This document shows, in pieces, positions 35,673 through 49,101 of a stretch of DNA of 64,000 bases; the first letter of the stretch is position 1; each line of letters starts with the position of its first letter. A program made the position numbers and the translations under genes. The notes under the pieces were generated by a model, which searched no databases, had not been told where the DNA came from, and saw only the letters and a list, made by a program, of their open reading frames with translations. This DNA is from Cardiocondyla obscurior (Eukaryota; Arthropoda; Insecta; Hymenoptera; Formicidae), in assembly GCF_019399895.1 (NCBI RefSeq), contig NC_091873.1:814001-878000 (forward strand), read 5' to 3'.

Positions 35673-38600
35673 GTTGAGCCAAATGTCCACTCGACTTAAA
35701 GAAAAGAAAAAGAAGTCGATCAACAGATGATGCACGGTCGTTGCTGTCCGTTCGCGATGCTTCGAATGTTCGCACAGGTCATTCTACGCGGCTGTTTATT
35801 TTACTTCACCTCTCGCAGTTCCTTTCTTCTTTTCTACTTTCTTTCTGCGAACGTCGTGCCACAACTTTCGAGTTTAGGCAACGAGGTAAACGACAGGCGA
35901 ATATATTTCGTGTTCAGACAAGTTAGTTTTAGCCTACTTGGAGAACCAAGATAATAAAGCGCCGGCTGAGCATCCGAGAGAACTGGAAAAAGCAAGGTTC
36001 CACCGACTCGGGCGAATTAGCTTCTCACAGACTGCTGAAGCGGTGACCGGCTCTCTTCCACCCGGTAAAAACGAACGCGTTTGCCAAAGTAAAACGTATG
36101 TCCGTTCGTTCACTCTGCTCGTTCGCTCACTGATTACCGCCGATTCGGCCGCCCGATCATGAATACAGCGTGCTCGAATTAAACGTCAGTTAATATTTTA
36201 TTTATCAGCGCGGAAGAAGGGAAGAGACATTAGCGGGCAAGCTGAAGAAAAAAAAGGGGAGTGCGGAAGGGGTAGGGATGGAAGCGCGCGACCGCCGAGA
36301 CCCTCTTCTCGCTCGTCCGTCGCGTTACCGGCCGGTCTCCTTTGACGGCGAGAGAGGGTTCGCGGCGGCCGGTGGATAAAAAGAGGAAATAAATTTACGG
36401 GGAGGAGACGGATGGGCGCGCAATCGCGGGAAAAGGGGAGAAAAAATTGCGTCAGGGCACGACGGCACGCGCGCGAACGCCTGGGGCGTCAAAAACATGT
36501 TGATAATCGCGTGTTTCCTGATAAGCGAGCCACGCGGCGTTGTTATTCACCCCGCCGGCCAATTTTCGAGAGTATCCGGCATAAATATTGAATCGGAGGC
36601 GCGGCATGGGCTAAAAAGACCCGTAAGACTCGTCAAGAAAATAAAATACTTGAGCCTACGTTTTAGTGACGTACGCGGCCATCAGCTGACTCGCGACCAT
36701 TTCTTTCGTAATGGTCACCATTAAAGTTGGACCGCTTGCGTCTGCCAGTGATCGACTGACTTCACTCGGATGTTATGTCGTCCTAACCTTTTCAAAATGT
36801 CGATTTTTCGTTTTTATTTACGTTAGATTTTAATATTGTTAGTCTTAAAAGTAACGTTTAAGTCGTTCAGCTAAAAGCCTCGAGGTATTTTTTTTTTTTT
36901 CTAGAAAGAAGGTACCGCTTTCTTTAAGAGTTTAAAATTACTCGAAATTAATTCCTTAAATATGTCCAGTAAGCAGAGTCTGAATGACTTTTCAGTTTGA
37001 CAGTAAAAAGATTCGCAAAACATTTATTTTTCTTTTTTTTCTTCTTTTTTTTAATCAATTTATTATCAATACATGATGCAAGAACATTTGCAAGAGAAAG
37101 ATAATTAGCCTCGCAAAGAATTAAGATAGCTACTTTAAGCGCAAGAAAACGCATTAAATTATAATTGTGGTATATAATTTGCAAAATTATTTTGGAAAGT
37201 TTACAATCGTCATGTTACTTTCAATAATAAAAAAAAAAAAAAAGAAGAAGAAGACTACAAGACGTCGGACTTCCGTGAGTAAAAATCTGATTTACATATT
37301 TTTTCCAAAAATGTAAGATAATCTTTATTATCATCATTTTTTTTTTCTTCTATTTTACAACCAACTGATGTGTCACATATGCATGATGCGAATAAATACG
37401 AACGAGAATATTTTAAAGACATGCGACATGAACGCGGTATGGAATGCGCGATTAATTATATGCCTCACAGAATTAATGCGCCTTCGTCATGTACACGTCA
37501 TGTATTCCCAAACATTTCGATGTACATTTATTCGTGTATGACGTAATGCAACCTAAAATACAGGGAAGTTGATTTAAAAAATTATATAAAAATTATTTTA
37601 GATAATGTTACTCTTGACTAAGTAATACGTTATTAATCTGTAATATGATAAAAACAAAAATGATTAATACTCGCCTGACGAAATCTTCATGGCAGTAACG
37701 TGGATTTTATTATTAAACAATTAATTTTCCGTACTGTTTTTTTTTCCTTTTTTTCTTTTTTTTTAAATCAGGGTTTTTATCTTTTTTAAACTCTGCTTGT
37801 TCAGAGATCCATAAAATTCTTAGATTCAAACATAACGATTGATAACTGATAAAGCTGAATTATTAAGTATTTTAAATCACCTTGCTGTGTGCCATTCTCA
37901 TTAAGAAATATAATAATTATTTCATTAAATTCTCTTCAGCGACCTCAACAGAATATTTTTAAGAACTTTTGTAATTCAGACAATCATCTTATCACGTTTG
38001 ACGTTCGTAATATCTTTGACGTGCCCTAAATCATGTGCGCTATCTACGTACGTAGTTTCAATGTTTTCGTTTCAAGTGGTTGCCGTAATAATTAAATATC
38101 GTTAAACGTATCATTAAATGGGCAATTTAACTCGACCAATCTCGAAATAGTCCAGTTTTGTTTTCGATTAATATTTTTTACCAATATCTACAAGCAAAGA
38201 CTCGAGGCATGTTCCCAGTTCTAAAGCTACGCATTTCTTTTTTTTCTTTTTTGTTATTTTCCAATAAAGATGTTACTTTACGTCTTAATATTGTGGTCGT
38301 AAGTATGCAGATGGTCTCCGACCTTCATGCATGATAAAAGCATGCAAAAGCTCGATCGTATGAATTAATATAAAACGCATGCGAATTTTACACAGTCGCG
38401 TAGTGTCGAAGGGGCGAATTATATATGCTTTTGAGATCCAACATTTTATTTTCATTCAAGTAAACAGTTCGTCTGATATTACAACGCAATCGTACGATCA
38501 TCTAACCGTCCAGTTTAGAATCTATTTTTCTCTTTATGTTTTCCCCTCCTCTTTATGTTTTCTGATATGAAAACAAATTTATTTCACGTATTGCCGTCAT

Positions 38601-40298
38601 CGTCTATTACTAAATATAATCACCGATATCAGTAAGAGTAAAATGAAAAACATATATGTACGCCAATGACCTATTCTACGTCACAGAGAGTCACGTTATG
38701 TCAGAGAAAATGCATTCGGATTAACATAGGCCAAAAGGTAAAGAAAAAAAAAAAAAAAAAAAAGGAAGAAAAATAACTATTACCGTTTGCTGACTTATAG
38801 GTCTCAGGTGATGCTTGATATATATTCCATTTCCGCAATCGCGTTAGCACGGAACACAATTCTTCCCACCTTCTCACCAGATTATTCAAATTTTACAAAA
38901 CGCTGCATGGAACTGTTTTCAAGTGACGATAACATTTTTAGGTCTATAACAAATAAAAGTATAAGGCGCTAGCGGTTAATTAAATATAATTCCTATTATT
39001 TTATCATTACTGAGCCGCAGAAGTTATATAGTTATATAAGTATATATATATATACATATACGAAATATTTAAATAATACTAAACAGAAACAACCCTCTAT
39101 ATGTTAAACAATAGATAACCTAATAAATTAATTATCCATACAGCTAAAACCAAGTAAAAATATGTAAAAAATGGAACTAATTTTTTAATTTAACAAACTA
39201 ATATTAAACAAAGTACATATCTTACTATTAAAAGTAATATTTTTTTCGCAAAATGCGTGTAGAATAGCATATAAACGTTGGAAATCTTGAGAGATAATTA
39301 AAACAATGTTATTTTAACATTTCTTTAATTATTCTACGGACGAAATTGATAATTCGTTGGAATTATAAGAAGTTTCGATTTACGCAATTTTAAGCGTAAT
39401 AAGAAAGATACAAAATTATTTCGTTGTACGACACAAAAGTCAAAAATCCAAGTCAAACGTTCTTCCAGCGTCTGTTTTATCTCATAATTCTGATATAAAA
39501 TTTACTTGTTTTGAGATCCTATAATATAAATACTAGTTTTTTTATAGTTGTTGCAACTTATTGCTTTAGTTAAAAAAATGTTTTAAGTACCAAAAAGCTG
39601 CTAAGTACCAAATATTATTTTTAAAGAAGGAAACACTTTTTTTCCTAAACCGTAACATTTACGAAATTAAATTAAAGCTGCTGTGTGATCTACTTGTATA
39701 AATAGGAATAAAACCCGTTCATGCACAAATATCCTACCTAATATTGAAAAACAAACCACCGAATGTTCATCATATTTTAACATTCAGGTTTCTTCTTAAT
39801 ATGATGATTACGTAGTTTTTTTTTTTTTTTTTTAACACGATACATATAATAGTTTTTAAACACTGGTGTTTTCCTTCTACATTTACTTTTGCAAAAGTTA
39901 ACAAATTACTAGATAATCTTTCTAAACTTTTCTAATAGTATTTTACTCTAATAAAGAATTTTTTTATATTTACATATTTATATAACTTTTCTTATATAAA
40001 TCTGCAAAAATTGCATTACGCTTCAGAAACTTTTATACAATATACTTATAAAATAATGTAAATATTATCAGAAAGCAACACGATTTTTTTTTCTTAAAAA
40101 GAAATACAGTTAAAATGTAAGTACGTATTGCATACTTGGACCCAAATATTTAGTTTCATCAAATTTATCACTTAGAATGATTTTATCCTGCAAAAGTTGT
40201 CCTTTCTTGTCAAAGATTTCTTTAAATTAAATGATATAAAATTCGTTACTATTACCAGGTGCAGTATATAACCGAATATTGCACAGAAACATTCATTA
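35673..40298. other. BCAT upstream region and gene-free AT-rich gap
   Basis: From about 35700 to 36770 the sequence is CpG-richer, most strongly at 36230-36500. This is the probable BCAT promoter and leader region. From 36770 to 40298 it is AT-rich with poly-T and poly-A runs, and I find no supported gene, RNA gene or element; the last part holds the CPD 3' UTR. The open frames are short, overlapping or start at non-ATG codons. Confidence 0.55.
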
Positions 40299-43200
40299 TC
40301 ACGTATATCTTGGTATTGTATCATTCCATTCCTGATCGGGCCGAATAAACTCCAGATCACTACCGTCTTCGGAACTGTTATCGTCATCAAAATACGGTCT
40401 GGTCACTTCATTGTTGTTTGAAGGATGTACTAAATTGTTACGAAAAAAATTTAGATTTATATAGCAAAAACTTTATAAGATTATTTCTAATTATTTCTAT
40501 AAAATGTTACAACATATACATATAATATTCATAATCACCGTCTGTTGGTCGTCGGAATATTTCAATTTCCTTCTCGTCATCATCAAAAAAACTACCGCCA
40601 TCCTGCAGCAAACTGAAAGCGTATTCTTTCCTGTCCTTCTCCGAATCTTCCAAACTTCGATGCCTCGCGCATATACATATACTGCATAAAACGATAGAGA
40701 AACACACCATAGCTGCAAAAATGATTAAAAATTTCGTATCATAAATTTATATTTACTTATAAAAACTTATCAAAAATTTTTTATTGAAATATCCCATGAA
40801 TGACTTACTCAGTATCATGATAAATACTAATCTAGGTAGTCCCATGATGTTATTGTCGTGAATGAGCTTAAATATTAATCTTGTGGACTTTTTCACTTCG
40901 AATGAGAACGTAGAGATGAGTTTGGTTTCCGTATGATATCCAGGAGCAGTGGCTGTTATATTGTGACTTCCAGGTGATAGTAGAATAGAATAGAAGCCGA
41001 ACTTATCATTTTTAATCGAATGCGGTGACCTGTCGTAAGACAAGACAGCGTTCTTGACTGATTCGTTCTCCTCATTAGTGATGTATCCTCTTACGCCTTT
41101 TTTCATCTCCTGTAGGCAGGCTAGTAAGCTAGCCTTGTTCTCTTGCCACACATTGATTGAGTGATCGGTGGTGCAGCAAGTAACATACACGTCCATCATT
41201 AAGGTGCTCGTGTTGAAGTAAATATAATCCATTAACGGATGACCTCTTCTTCCACCAATTCCTACAGCCGCGTGTATTACGCTATTGTCGCCAATGTCAG
41301 AGTTTTGTTCGCATTTTGTATTCGTGGATAATTTGTCCGCCCTCGCCTTAGCGTACACCGACGCCAAATGTTGCAATAAATCTTCATCGTCACTCTCGTA
41401 CTTTCGGTCGTGTACCCTCCCATAATCGCGACCAAACGGAATTTCGATATGTCGCGATCCGCTATTGAGATTCACAGCTAACACAGCGTTTACACTCTTG
41501 AACCAGTTCGCAATGACAGCCGCATCCTTATCGAGCTCTTCATTAATTGGGAATCGTAAGCCTTTCAATTGCGGCAAACAAGTGGAATCTTCATTGTAAT
41601 CGAATGAGAATTCCGGAGCTATGTATATAGAGAGATCATTTGTATAATTTGCAATCGCAGAGTCTAAAAGATACTTGGCGAAGTGCAAGAGCATTCCGGC
41701 AGCCGCTGGTTCCGCGCGTAGAATGCCAGCTGAGAAAATAATAGCAGGTCGTCCTGTAAGTTTCTGGTCGCTGTTGGAATTGATTTCTAAACACATTATC
41801 TCATTATTCTTCGCAGTTTTGGCAATATTATGTAAGGTCGTCTGCCGCGGATAATTTGCATTCAAATCCATTAAAACGCGGTTAACGTGACTCAATTTCT
41901 CATATAATTGCGTAGTCTCATCCTGCACTAACTTAACGTCGATATTCGTTACGTTTTGCTGTCGCACGAAAGCTTTCAACACCTGTGTAACGTATCCTTC
42001 ACAGGAAATTGTTAACGTATATTTGCCGGGTACCAGGATTATTTTAAAAATGGCCATGTTAGGTGAAACGACGTATTTTCTGTCTCCGACCTTAACAATG
42101 GCCTCTCGAAGCGGAGCGCCGTGTACGTTTGTAATTGTCACTCGGATTCCGCTCGCAAGACTCTGTATAAGTTCCATAAGTGGTAGCAGATTCTTACGCC
42201 AAATAATGGGAATCGAGTCCGCAGGTGGATACTTGCAACACGACAGGTCTACGCTTATCTGGACATAAAAAAATTTTCAAAACATTATCAATTAATTACA
42301 AATATAATAAATAAGTGTACAAAAGGATAATCTTACCACTAACGTACGATAAGTTTGCTCTATAAACTTCGTCAAACGTTGCGTACTGTTATTGAATTGG
42401 CTGCATATTTCGCTGTGCTTCGAATGCTCGTAAACATCGATGATCGTTTTAAATGTGTTTAGACCGTCGTTTGAATAACTGAAGAATGAAAATTGATTAA
42501 AAATTTTTATCAAATTTCTTCGTGAATTACAAATTACATTACCTAGTTTTCGCGGCACCACTTCCCAGTATTATAACGACGTCGTAATTTTCAGTCTCTA
42601 ACATTTTCTTAAAAGCATTAGTAACTTTATCTTCTTTCTTGGATGTGTCCGCGTTGTCTAATAACAGCTTCTCTCCTATTTCGTTTTTGACTATAGGGTT
42701 GCAATCATTACTCTCCTCGATGTCATCGAATCCTGGATCAACGCCAGGAATGACATGCAGCATTGCGACATCCAGTAATCTTTTAATAGGTGGATCACCA
42801 ATTTGATTTCCCATAAGAATATGTGTCGCCAAGCGTAATAGAATTTCTCTACCCACCGGCTGGGAGGCGAAAAGTCCTCCCACCAACGCGATACGAAATT
42901 TATTCTCTTCAGGTGATCCCATCTGGAAAATGTAATTTTAAATGAAATATAAAGTAAGACAATTACCGATACGTTTGTCGTTGAAACTCACATTATGCGT
43001 GATTTTCAAAGAATGGATAGACATGCTAGTTAACGAATCACCGGCTATAAACTCTGCTGTGTCAGGTTGATGATTTTCTAATTGACTAAACCTAGCACTC
43101 AGGTCAGAATTTTTTAAATAACCACCCTGCAAGTTGACCATCAATCGAAAATCATATGCAGATGACCTGTAAGAAGATATTCATATAAAAATAATTAATT

Positions 43201-46200
43201 TCATTAATATTTCTCACATAAAAAAAAAATACATGTTAAACAATAAAATATAACTACTTGAATAATTCTGTGATATTCCATTAAAATTCTTCAGCTTAAA
43301 TTCATTTGGAACTATTTCTTAAGTATTACGCCTCCAGTTTTTTTACCTTATTAAGTATGTATCAATTTTGTATCGTACAATCAAAAAATTTTGAAATTAT
43401 AATAAATAATCATACCAGTGCTGTGGATCATCGCGCATTAACGTAAAGTCCAGAGTTACTTCTCCATCCTCGGCATTTTTGTCGTACGACGGTACGTTAA
43501 CATTTTGCGTAAGCGTTTCATAGCCCACTGCGCTGACAGTTACATTATATCGCCCTGGTACCAGTAGCCGCCAATAATCACCTTTTTCACTAGTATAAAT
43601 ATCGTGATTTATACCTTCAACCGAGATCTTTGCATGAGGTATGGGGGTGCCAATGGACGAACTCACCATACCATGTATACCTTTTCGAGACTGGAAAAGA
43701 AATAGAAGAGAAATTGTTGCATTAAAATTTGTTATGACTACACATATGTTTCTTCGATTATTCATTAATGTTAAACTATACCATTTCAATAAAACGCAGA
43801 AGGGGTTCCTTGTTCTCCAACCAGTATTTTGGCAACTCGCTGGCATTCGGAAATTTTGTGCATCCAATCTCCAAGGTAATTTCAAAGGCATTGCTGTGCA
43901 AGTAATTATAATCTTGCATGCCGCCTGACACGGAGTACCAGGCTGCGCCGTTTGTTATACCTCTTGGAAAACTTTCTTCGAGGAGCGTCTTCGTGCCGTA
44001 AGGATCGTTCACTATCGGTGGACACGGCTGGCCGAGGTGCATGCGAGGGTGAGCGTTGGAGTACGTCAGCGCCAGCGTCCGGAAGACATCGTCGTCCGGA
44101 CTTGAGTTCGCCACGTTAGACGCCAAGTTTTCTGGTCCGTCGTCATAAGGATAATTCGCGACCAACGCTCCTCCATGAAGATTAGCAGAGAGTACGAACG
44201 GGATTCTCGCTATCCAATTCATCACTGCCTTAGTCTCGGGTTGCTGATGCTGATTTAACTGAAAGATAATATAAAACAAATAATATATCAAAATAACGAT
44301 ACAATAAATTAACAAATATACGTAATATAAGAAAAACGTACATAATTGACCACGTAATGATCAGGAAAGTTTCTATTGAGATCTATATTATTCGCATTTG
44401 CTCTGCCATTCGCTCCAAGAACGTCGCCTTCCTTAGAAATCTCATATCCATCGGGATTCATGCTTGGAAGCACGTGAAGTCTGACGGTTTCCAATATTCG
44501 TGTGACCCTCTCGTTGGTTTCATAGTTTTCGCAGAGATATTTCAGCAGTAGCAACAACATTTCCCTGCCAACCACCTCATTTCCATGCATGTTGCCGACG
44601 TATTTCACCTCCGGTTTCTCGGGGCTGTGGACACCGGGGTCTTTTGTGATTTCCATAACGTACAACTTACGGCCTTGCACGGAGAATCCTATGCTGTAGA
44701 GCCTCGTAATGTGGGGATAATTGCTGTTCAGTTCCATCAGATATTTCTCCATCGCGACGTAATTGTGATGCTTGAACTTCACGGTGTGATAAAAGCCATA
44801 CTTGTCGACTGGTCTTATCGTTTCGTCGACTGTATCTTCTCCTATATCGTACGAATGCACAATCATGATTGATGTCAAAATAAAACGAAAAGTTTTTAGG
44901 AGAAACAATCGTCACTTGTGGACGTCGAGATGCACTAGTGTGTAATCGGACAAATTCAAGATTAAATAACATAAAACAACAAAAACTGAAAAGATGAATA
45001 TGTTACAAAACACAAGGTACAGAGAAAACGAAAAGGATACAATAAAATAATCAGACGTGTATAAAAATAACGTAACGTGATCGAGAGGAAAAGGATAAAT
45101 ATTGAGTAGGTTGCTCATTGCTCGAGACAAAAACAATATTTTTATTTCTAATTTTTGAACAATACATGTTTGTAAGGAAAATATTAGAACATACATTGTC
45201 ATACAGATTATGATATACCGGCCACTGTGACGTGTCCTCACATAGAGATCTACATTTATTAGTATAATTCCCAATATAATAAATAATTGGCAGTACTATG
45301 TATCTCACATAATACATGTAAAACACAGTACATCTGTTTCTTTTGTGTGTTTTATTTTGCATACTTGCAATTACCTTGCATAAAATAAGGTACACGAAAC
45401 ATGTTTTGTATTGTCATGCATGTTTTACCGAACATCATTTATAAATCTCCAGCCAAAATCTAAATTAATTTTATTAAAATAAAAAAATTGAATATAAAAA
45501 AAATATATATATAAAAAAAAATTTTAATCCCAAAAAATGTCCTTTATATTTATATACATATTAATATATTAGCAACATCGATATTTATTCTGTCTTGTCT
45601 AATAATATTAGTAACGAAAAATAATTCTATCAATAATTGTTTAACGATTTGTTGATTTTCCATTAGAGGAAAATGTACGATTCATCATTTTTGTGCATAA
45701 GTACATATGCATAAAAAAAGATATAAATTAAAAATATAACTTATATTATATATAAGTTGTGTGTGTAAAAGTTTCAGTCTGATTTAAAATATGTGTGATT
45801 TGTAGTCTCACGGATAGCCATTATTTGTAAAGATATGTTTGATCGGTTAAGTTTTTTGTTCATGCGTTGATATAACACTACTTTCCAATTTGCAGACAGG
45901 GCACTATTTGCTTATAATGTGCATAGTTTCATACAAGCTTTGAATAAGAGCATGGAATGTTTATTCTCAAGTAATGTTATAAGGAAATTAATTTAAATAA
46001 AACTCACATTATAATTAAAAACAGTTCAACTACGATAATAAAATAAATATGCTTTCTGTCATGCAAACTGGAATTAAAATATTTTCCTTTTTTATTCGCG
46101 TATAAACTATAACAAAAATATATTTAAAATTCTTATTCTTTTTCTCTGTCATATATAGTTCGCGTAAAATTTCTCCATACCTTGTGTGTATGCACATGTA

Positions 46201-48604
46201 ATTCTTTATGTCTAATGTCTAATGTCTTATTTAAATAAAAAAAAATAATTAAAAAAATGCCATGTCGAAATATGTCGGGAAACAAATAGAGAATCTGCAG
46301 TCACAAATTATTAAAGATGCGTACATCCAAATTTCACAATATTAATTCGCTAAAACAAAATAAAAAATTACTAAAAAAACAAGTAACGTAAATTTAACTT
46401 TACAAAAATAATTAATTAATTAATTTTGTAACTAAATAAATATTTGTATAAAATAAAATAATTTGTTAATAAAAAAAAACTCTAATGTTGTAATACATAT
46501 GCACAGTATACAAATTATTAAAAAATAAATAATGTTAGTAAGAGGTAGTTCTTAATATTTTCGACAAAAAGATAGAAGTTAGATAAACAATATAACCATA
46601 AAAGCAGTGCTTTAATTTAAATATTCGAATATGAATAATCCTGATCATCGTAATCGTCTATTATTAGTTCGTAAAATGGTAATCTGTTAAAAAGTGGCAT
46701 TGGATAGTTTACTTGTGGATAATTTATATCATTTTTACCTTGTTCTTCAAATACTTCTTTGTTGTTTAATGTAAAATTAACAAGCATCGGCGTGCCTTCT
46801 AATACAGTTATATTTACTGGTTCGCTGGGTTCGTATCTATATAAAAGATATAATAGGTGCAACTACATTAATAATATTCTTCAACTTGGCATGAAATACT
46901 TCGTATTAATAATTTAAGAATATAAGAATTATATGACGTTTACATACCCCCATGCAGTAGCATAAACTGAATAAGTTCCTGGAAGTAATAAGCGCCAATA
47001 CTCTCCGTTAGACGTTGTCGTCACATTATGATTAATTCCTTCCACAATAACATTTGCTCTTCGAATGGGTTTACCATCCTTATCGCGTACAAAACCTATA
47101 AACGAAAGATATATCGTAAAATTTCTTTTCAAAATTAATTTCAAGAGGCACGACAGTGCCTCGCGCCAAGTATAGGCACAGCGCACTACCGTGCCTCTTA
47201 TACGCGAATCGAATAATATAAAAACGCGAGTCGCCGAGCTAGCGGCGGCATAAATTATTAAATCTTAATAACGGCTAAACCGATCTAAACAAGTTTAATA
47301 GAAATAAGGATTACCCTTTATTCCAATATGCACTTGTTCCAAGTATTTTATTAAAGATTCTTTATTTAATAGCCACTGATTAGGTAATGTTGAGCCCGGA
47401 GGATATTTACAGCAACTCAACTCAAATGTTATGTCAAATGCGTTAGAGCGAGCGTAATTGTAGTCTTGCATCCCACCAATCACTTCATACCTATTAATAA
47501 TTTAGAAATGTTTTATGGCATACTTGAATTTTACAAGAACACGCATAATTATTAAAAATTTATTAACAAAACGCCATATGCTTTATTCTCACCAATATGC
47601 TCCGTTTGTAACACCATTGTGGAATATTTCTGGTGGACAAGCATCACCTTTGTGCATTTGTGGATGATTGTCTGCATAAACATGGGCTAGATATTTAAAT
47701 AATTCATCATCTGGACTTTTACTTTCTATGCAGCATGTTTTTGGAATGCTAAAAAAAATTATGTACATTGTTAAAACAATTTCATAATTTGTAATACAGC
47801 TATTATAATAATTAACATATAATATACCCAGAGTCATATGGATAGCTAGCAACTACGGCACCACCATGAAGGTTTCCAGAGAGCACAAAAGGTTCATTAG
47901 AGATCCAAGTCATCATAGCCACAGTTTCATTCTGACGACCATTAAGAATAGATATGCCCTTCTTAAACTGGCTGAACCTTCTGTCAAATTGGTCAGGAAA
48001 ATCTCGATTTAAATCTACATGATTGGCATTTTCTCTGCCTGAGAAATCTTCCTTGGACTCGCACTTGCCCTCCTAAAATATGCGACCGTTACAAATTATT
48101 CGTAATCTTGCAAAATACAGTTAGTGAAATATTTACCAGTGAGGTTTCAAAACCATCCGGATTCATGGAAGGCATCAGGTAGATATCAGTCTGGTTTACT
48201 AATCGGGTGATACGATCGTCCTTACCGTAGCGATCCAGGAGATATTGAGCAAGGATGATTAACAGCTCCCTGCCCACAGCCTCGTCGCCGTGCATATTGG
48301 CGACATATTTGACCATGGGCTCGCCAAGATTGCGGTGGCCGACATTTTCCGAGATCTCAAGAACGAGTAGGTCCCGTCCTTCCACCGATTTCCCGATGGA
48401 GAACACCCGGGCCAGGTGCGGGTATCGTTCAGCCAAGGAGTCGAACAGCCGCCGCAAGTCCTCGTAATGCGTGTAGGACGTGGTAACGTAATCGCCATCG
48501 CGCTGCTGTTCGGCGACGTGGTGCAACGAGTAACCGTTTGCCAGGGCGACCGCCGCGCAGACGACGAGCGCGAGGACGAGGATACCGCGACGTGTGACGT
48601 CCAT
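40299..48604 (-). CDS. CPD: Carboxypeptidase D (silver-like), four carboxypeptidase units and a membrane anchor
   Basis: Fifteen exons on the minus strand: 48137-48604, 47828-48072, 47593-47748, 47315-47490, 46948-47095, 46739-46836, 44342-44841, 43782-44258, 43416-43690, 42992-43166, 42543-42922, 42337-42478, 40809-42258, 40539-40712 and 40299-40429. They give 1664 residues. CPD trims C-terminal Arg/Lys from peptides in the trans-Golgi after furin-type cleavage. A signal peptide (ILVLALVVCAAVALA) opens unit 1, which has the zinc site NMHGDEAVGRE, DLNRDFPD, NLHGGAVVASYPYD and the catalytic Glu in FELSCCKYP. Unit 2 has NMHGNEVVGRE, DLNRNFPD, NLHGGALVANYPYD and TLEIGCTKFP. Units 3 and 4 have lost these residues. 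Each unit ends in a transthyretin-like domain. A membrane helix (LVFIMIL...MVCFSIVLCSICICA) and an acidic cytoplasmic tail with SFFDDDEKE close the protein. Vertebrate and fly CPD have three units and about 1400 residues. Confidence 0.93.
44909..46616 (-). other. Long CPD intron between units 1 and 2
   Basis: Between the unit-1 tail and the unit-2 exon lies AT-rich sequence with no supported exon. The frame just upstream of unit 2 looks like a signal peptide but opens at TTG, not ATG, and covers the pyrimidine-rich run before the acceptor, so a separate gene start is not supported. Confidence 0.6.
46617..46738 (-). CDS. CPD: Read-through tail of a short, single-unit CPD isoform
   Basis: If the donor at 46739 (CAAG|GTAAAA) is not used, the frame runs on for 39 codons past Gly: KNDINYPQVNYPMPLFNRLP, then an acidic end DDYDDQDYSYSNI and TAA at 46617-46619. 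With exons 1-5 this gives a 470-residue soluble unit-1 carboxypeptidase with a signal peptide and no membrane anchor. Flies make short and long forms from the same gene. The sequence is compatible, not proof. Confidence 0.55.
47143..47250. repeat. GC-rich foldback segment in a CPD intron
   Basis: AAGAGGCACG at 47143-47152 is the exact reverse complement of CGTGCCTCTT at 47190-47199, bounding 57 bases. A second short hairpin, CGCCG/CGGCG with loop AGCTAG, follows at 47232-47247. The patch is much richer in GC than the intron around it, which suggests an inserted element or remnant. Confidence 0.5.
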
Positions 48605-49101
48605 TTGCGAGATCGTGTTAATTCGGCGCGCGCGTTCTCAGACCGATTCTCTCGGCGCACTCCTCGGTTGTATCACCCGCGAGGGAAACCGTCAGACTCG
48701 TATCATATCACACAACCATCATCTCCATTCTTTTCGGCATATATAACACGCTGCTGACGTCCGCACGTCGGATGAGTGGGCGTCGCGAGCGACACGTATT
48801 GACGAGAAGGGGGACGTCACCATTCCCGAATGACTTCCGACCCAAACGAGCGTTCTCTCTACCTTCTCGTTAGTTCATGCGCGATAAAGCTGTCGCGCGG
48901 AAAATATCGCGATGTTATCGTTTCGTCCACTTGAGCCCTTTTATGAATTCAAGAAGGCTCTTTAAACGCTCGTCTAATTTGTAATGAATTCGAGATACTC
49001 GTTGACAAGCCGCAATCGAGTACAATCGAGCGAAGTGTGACTTACGCGAGGGGTGCCAGTCGAACGGATTAGGTTAAACTTCAGGGTGACGATAATCAAG
49101 A
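48605..49101. promoter_or_regulatory. Shared promoter region of CPD (-) and NSRP1 (+)
   Basis: About 500 bases separate the two divergent start codons. The sequence is GC-richer than its surroundings. A TATATA at 48740-48745 could serve CPD as a TATA box, about 130 bases before its ATG. No motif is evident on the NSRP1 side. Confidence 0.5.

Noticed and set aside
36497..36724. Small open frame in the GC-rich region upstream of BCAT
   Set aside because: No recognisable motif, no exon context, and similar frames occur on both strands.
44842..44908. Signal-peptide-like start just before CPD unit 2, suggesting a separate gene
   Set aside because: The frame opens at TTG rather than ATG, the hydrophobic stretch coincides with the pyrimidine tract before the acceptor, and unit 1 splices to this exon in perfect frame.
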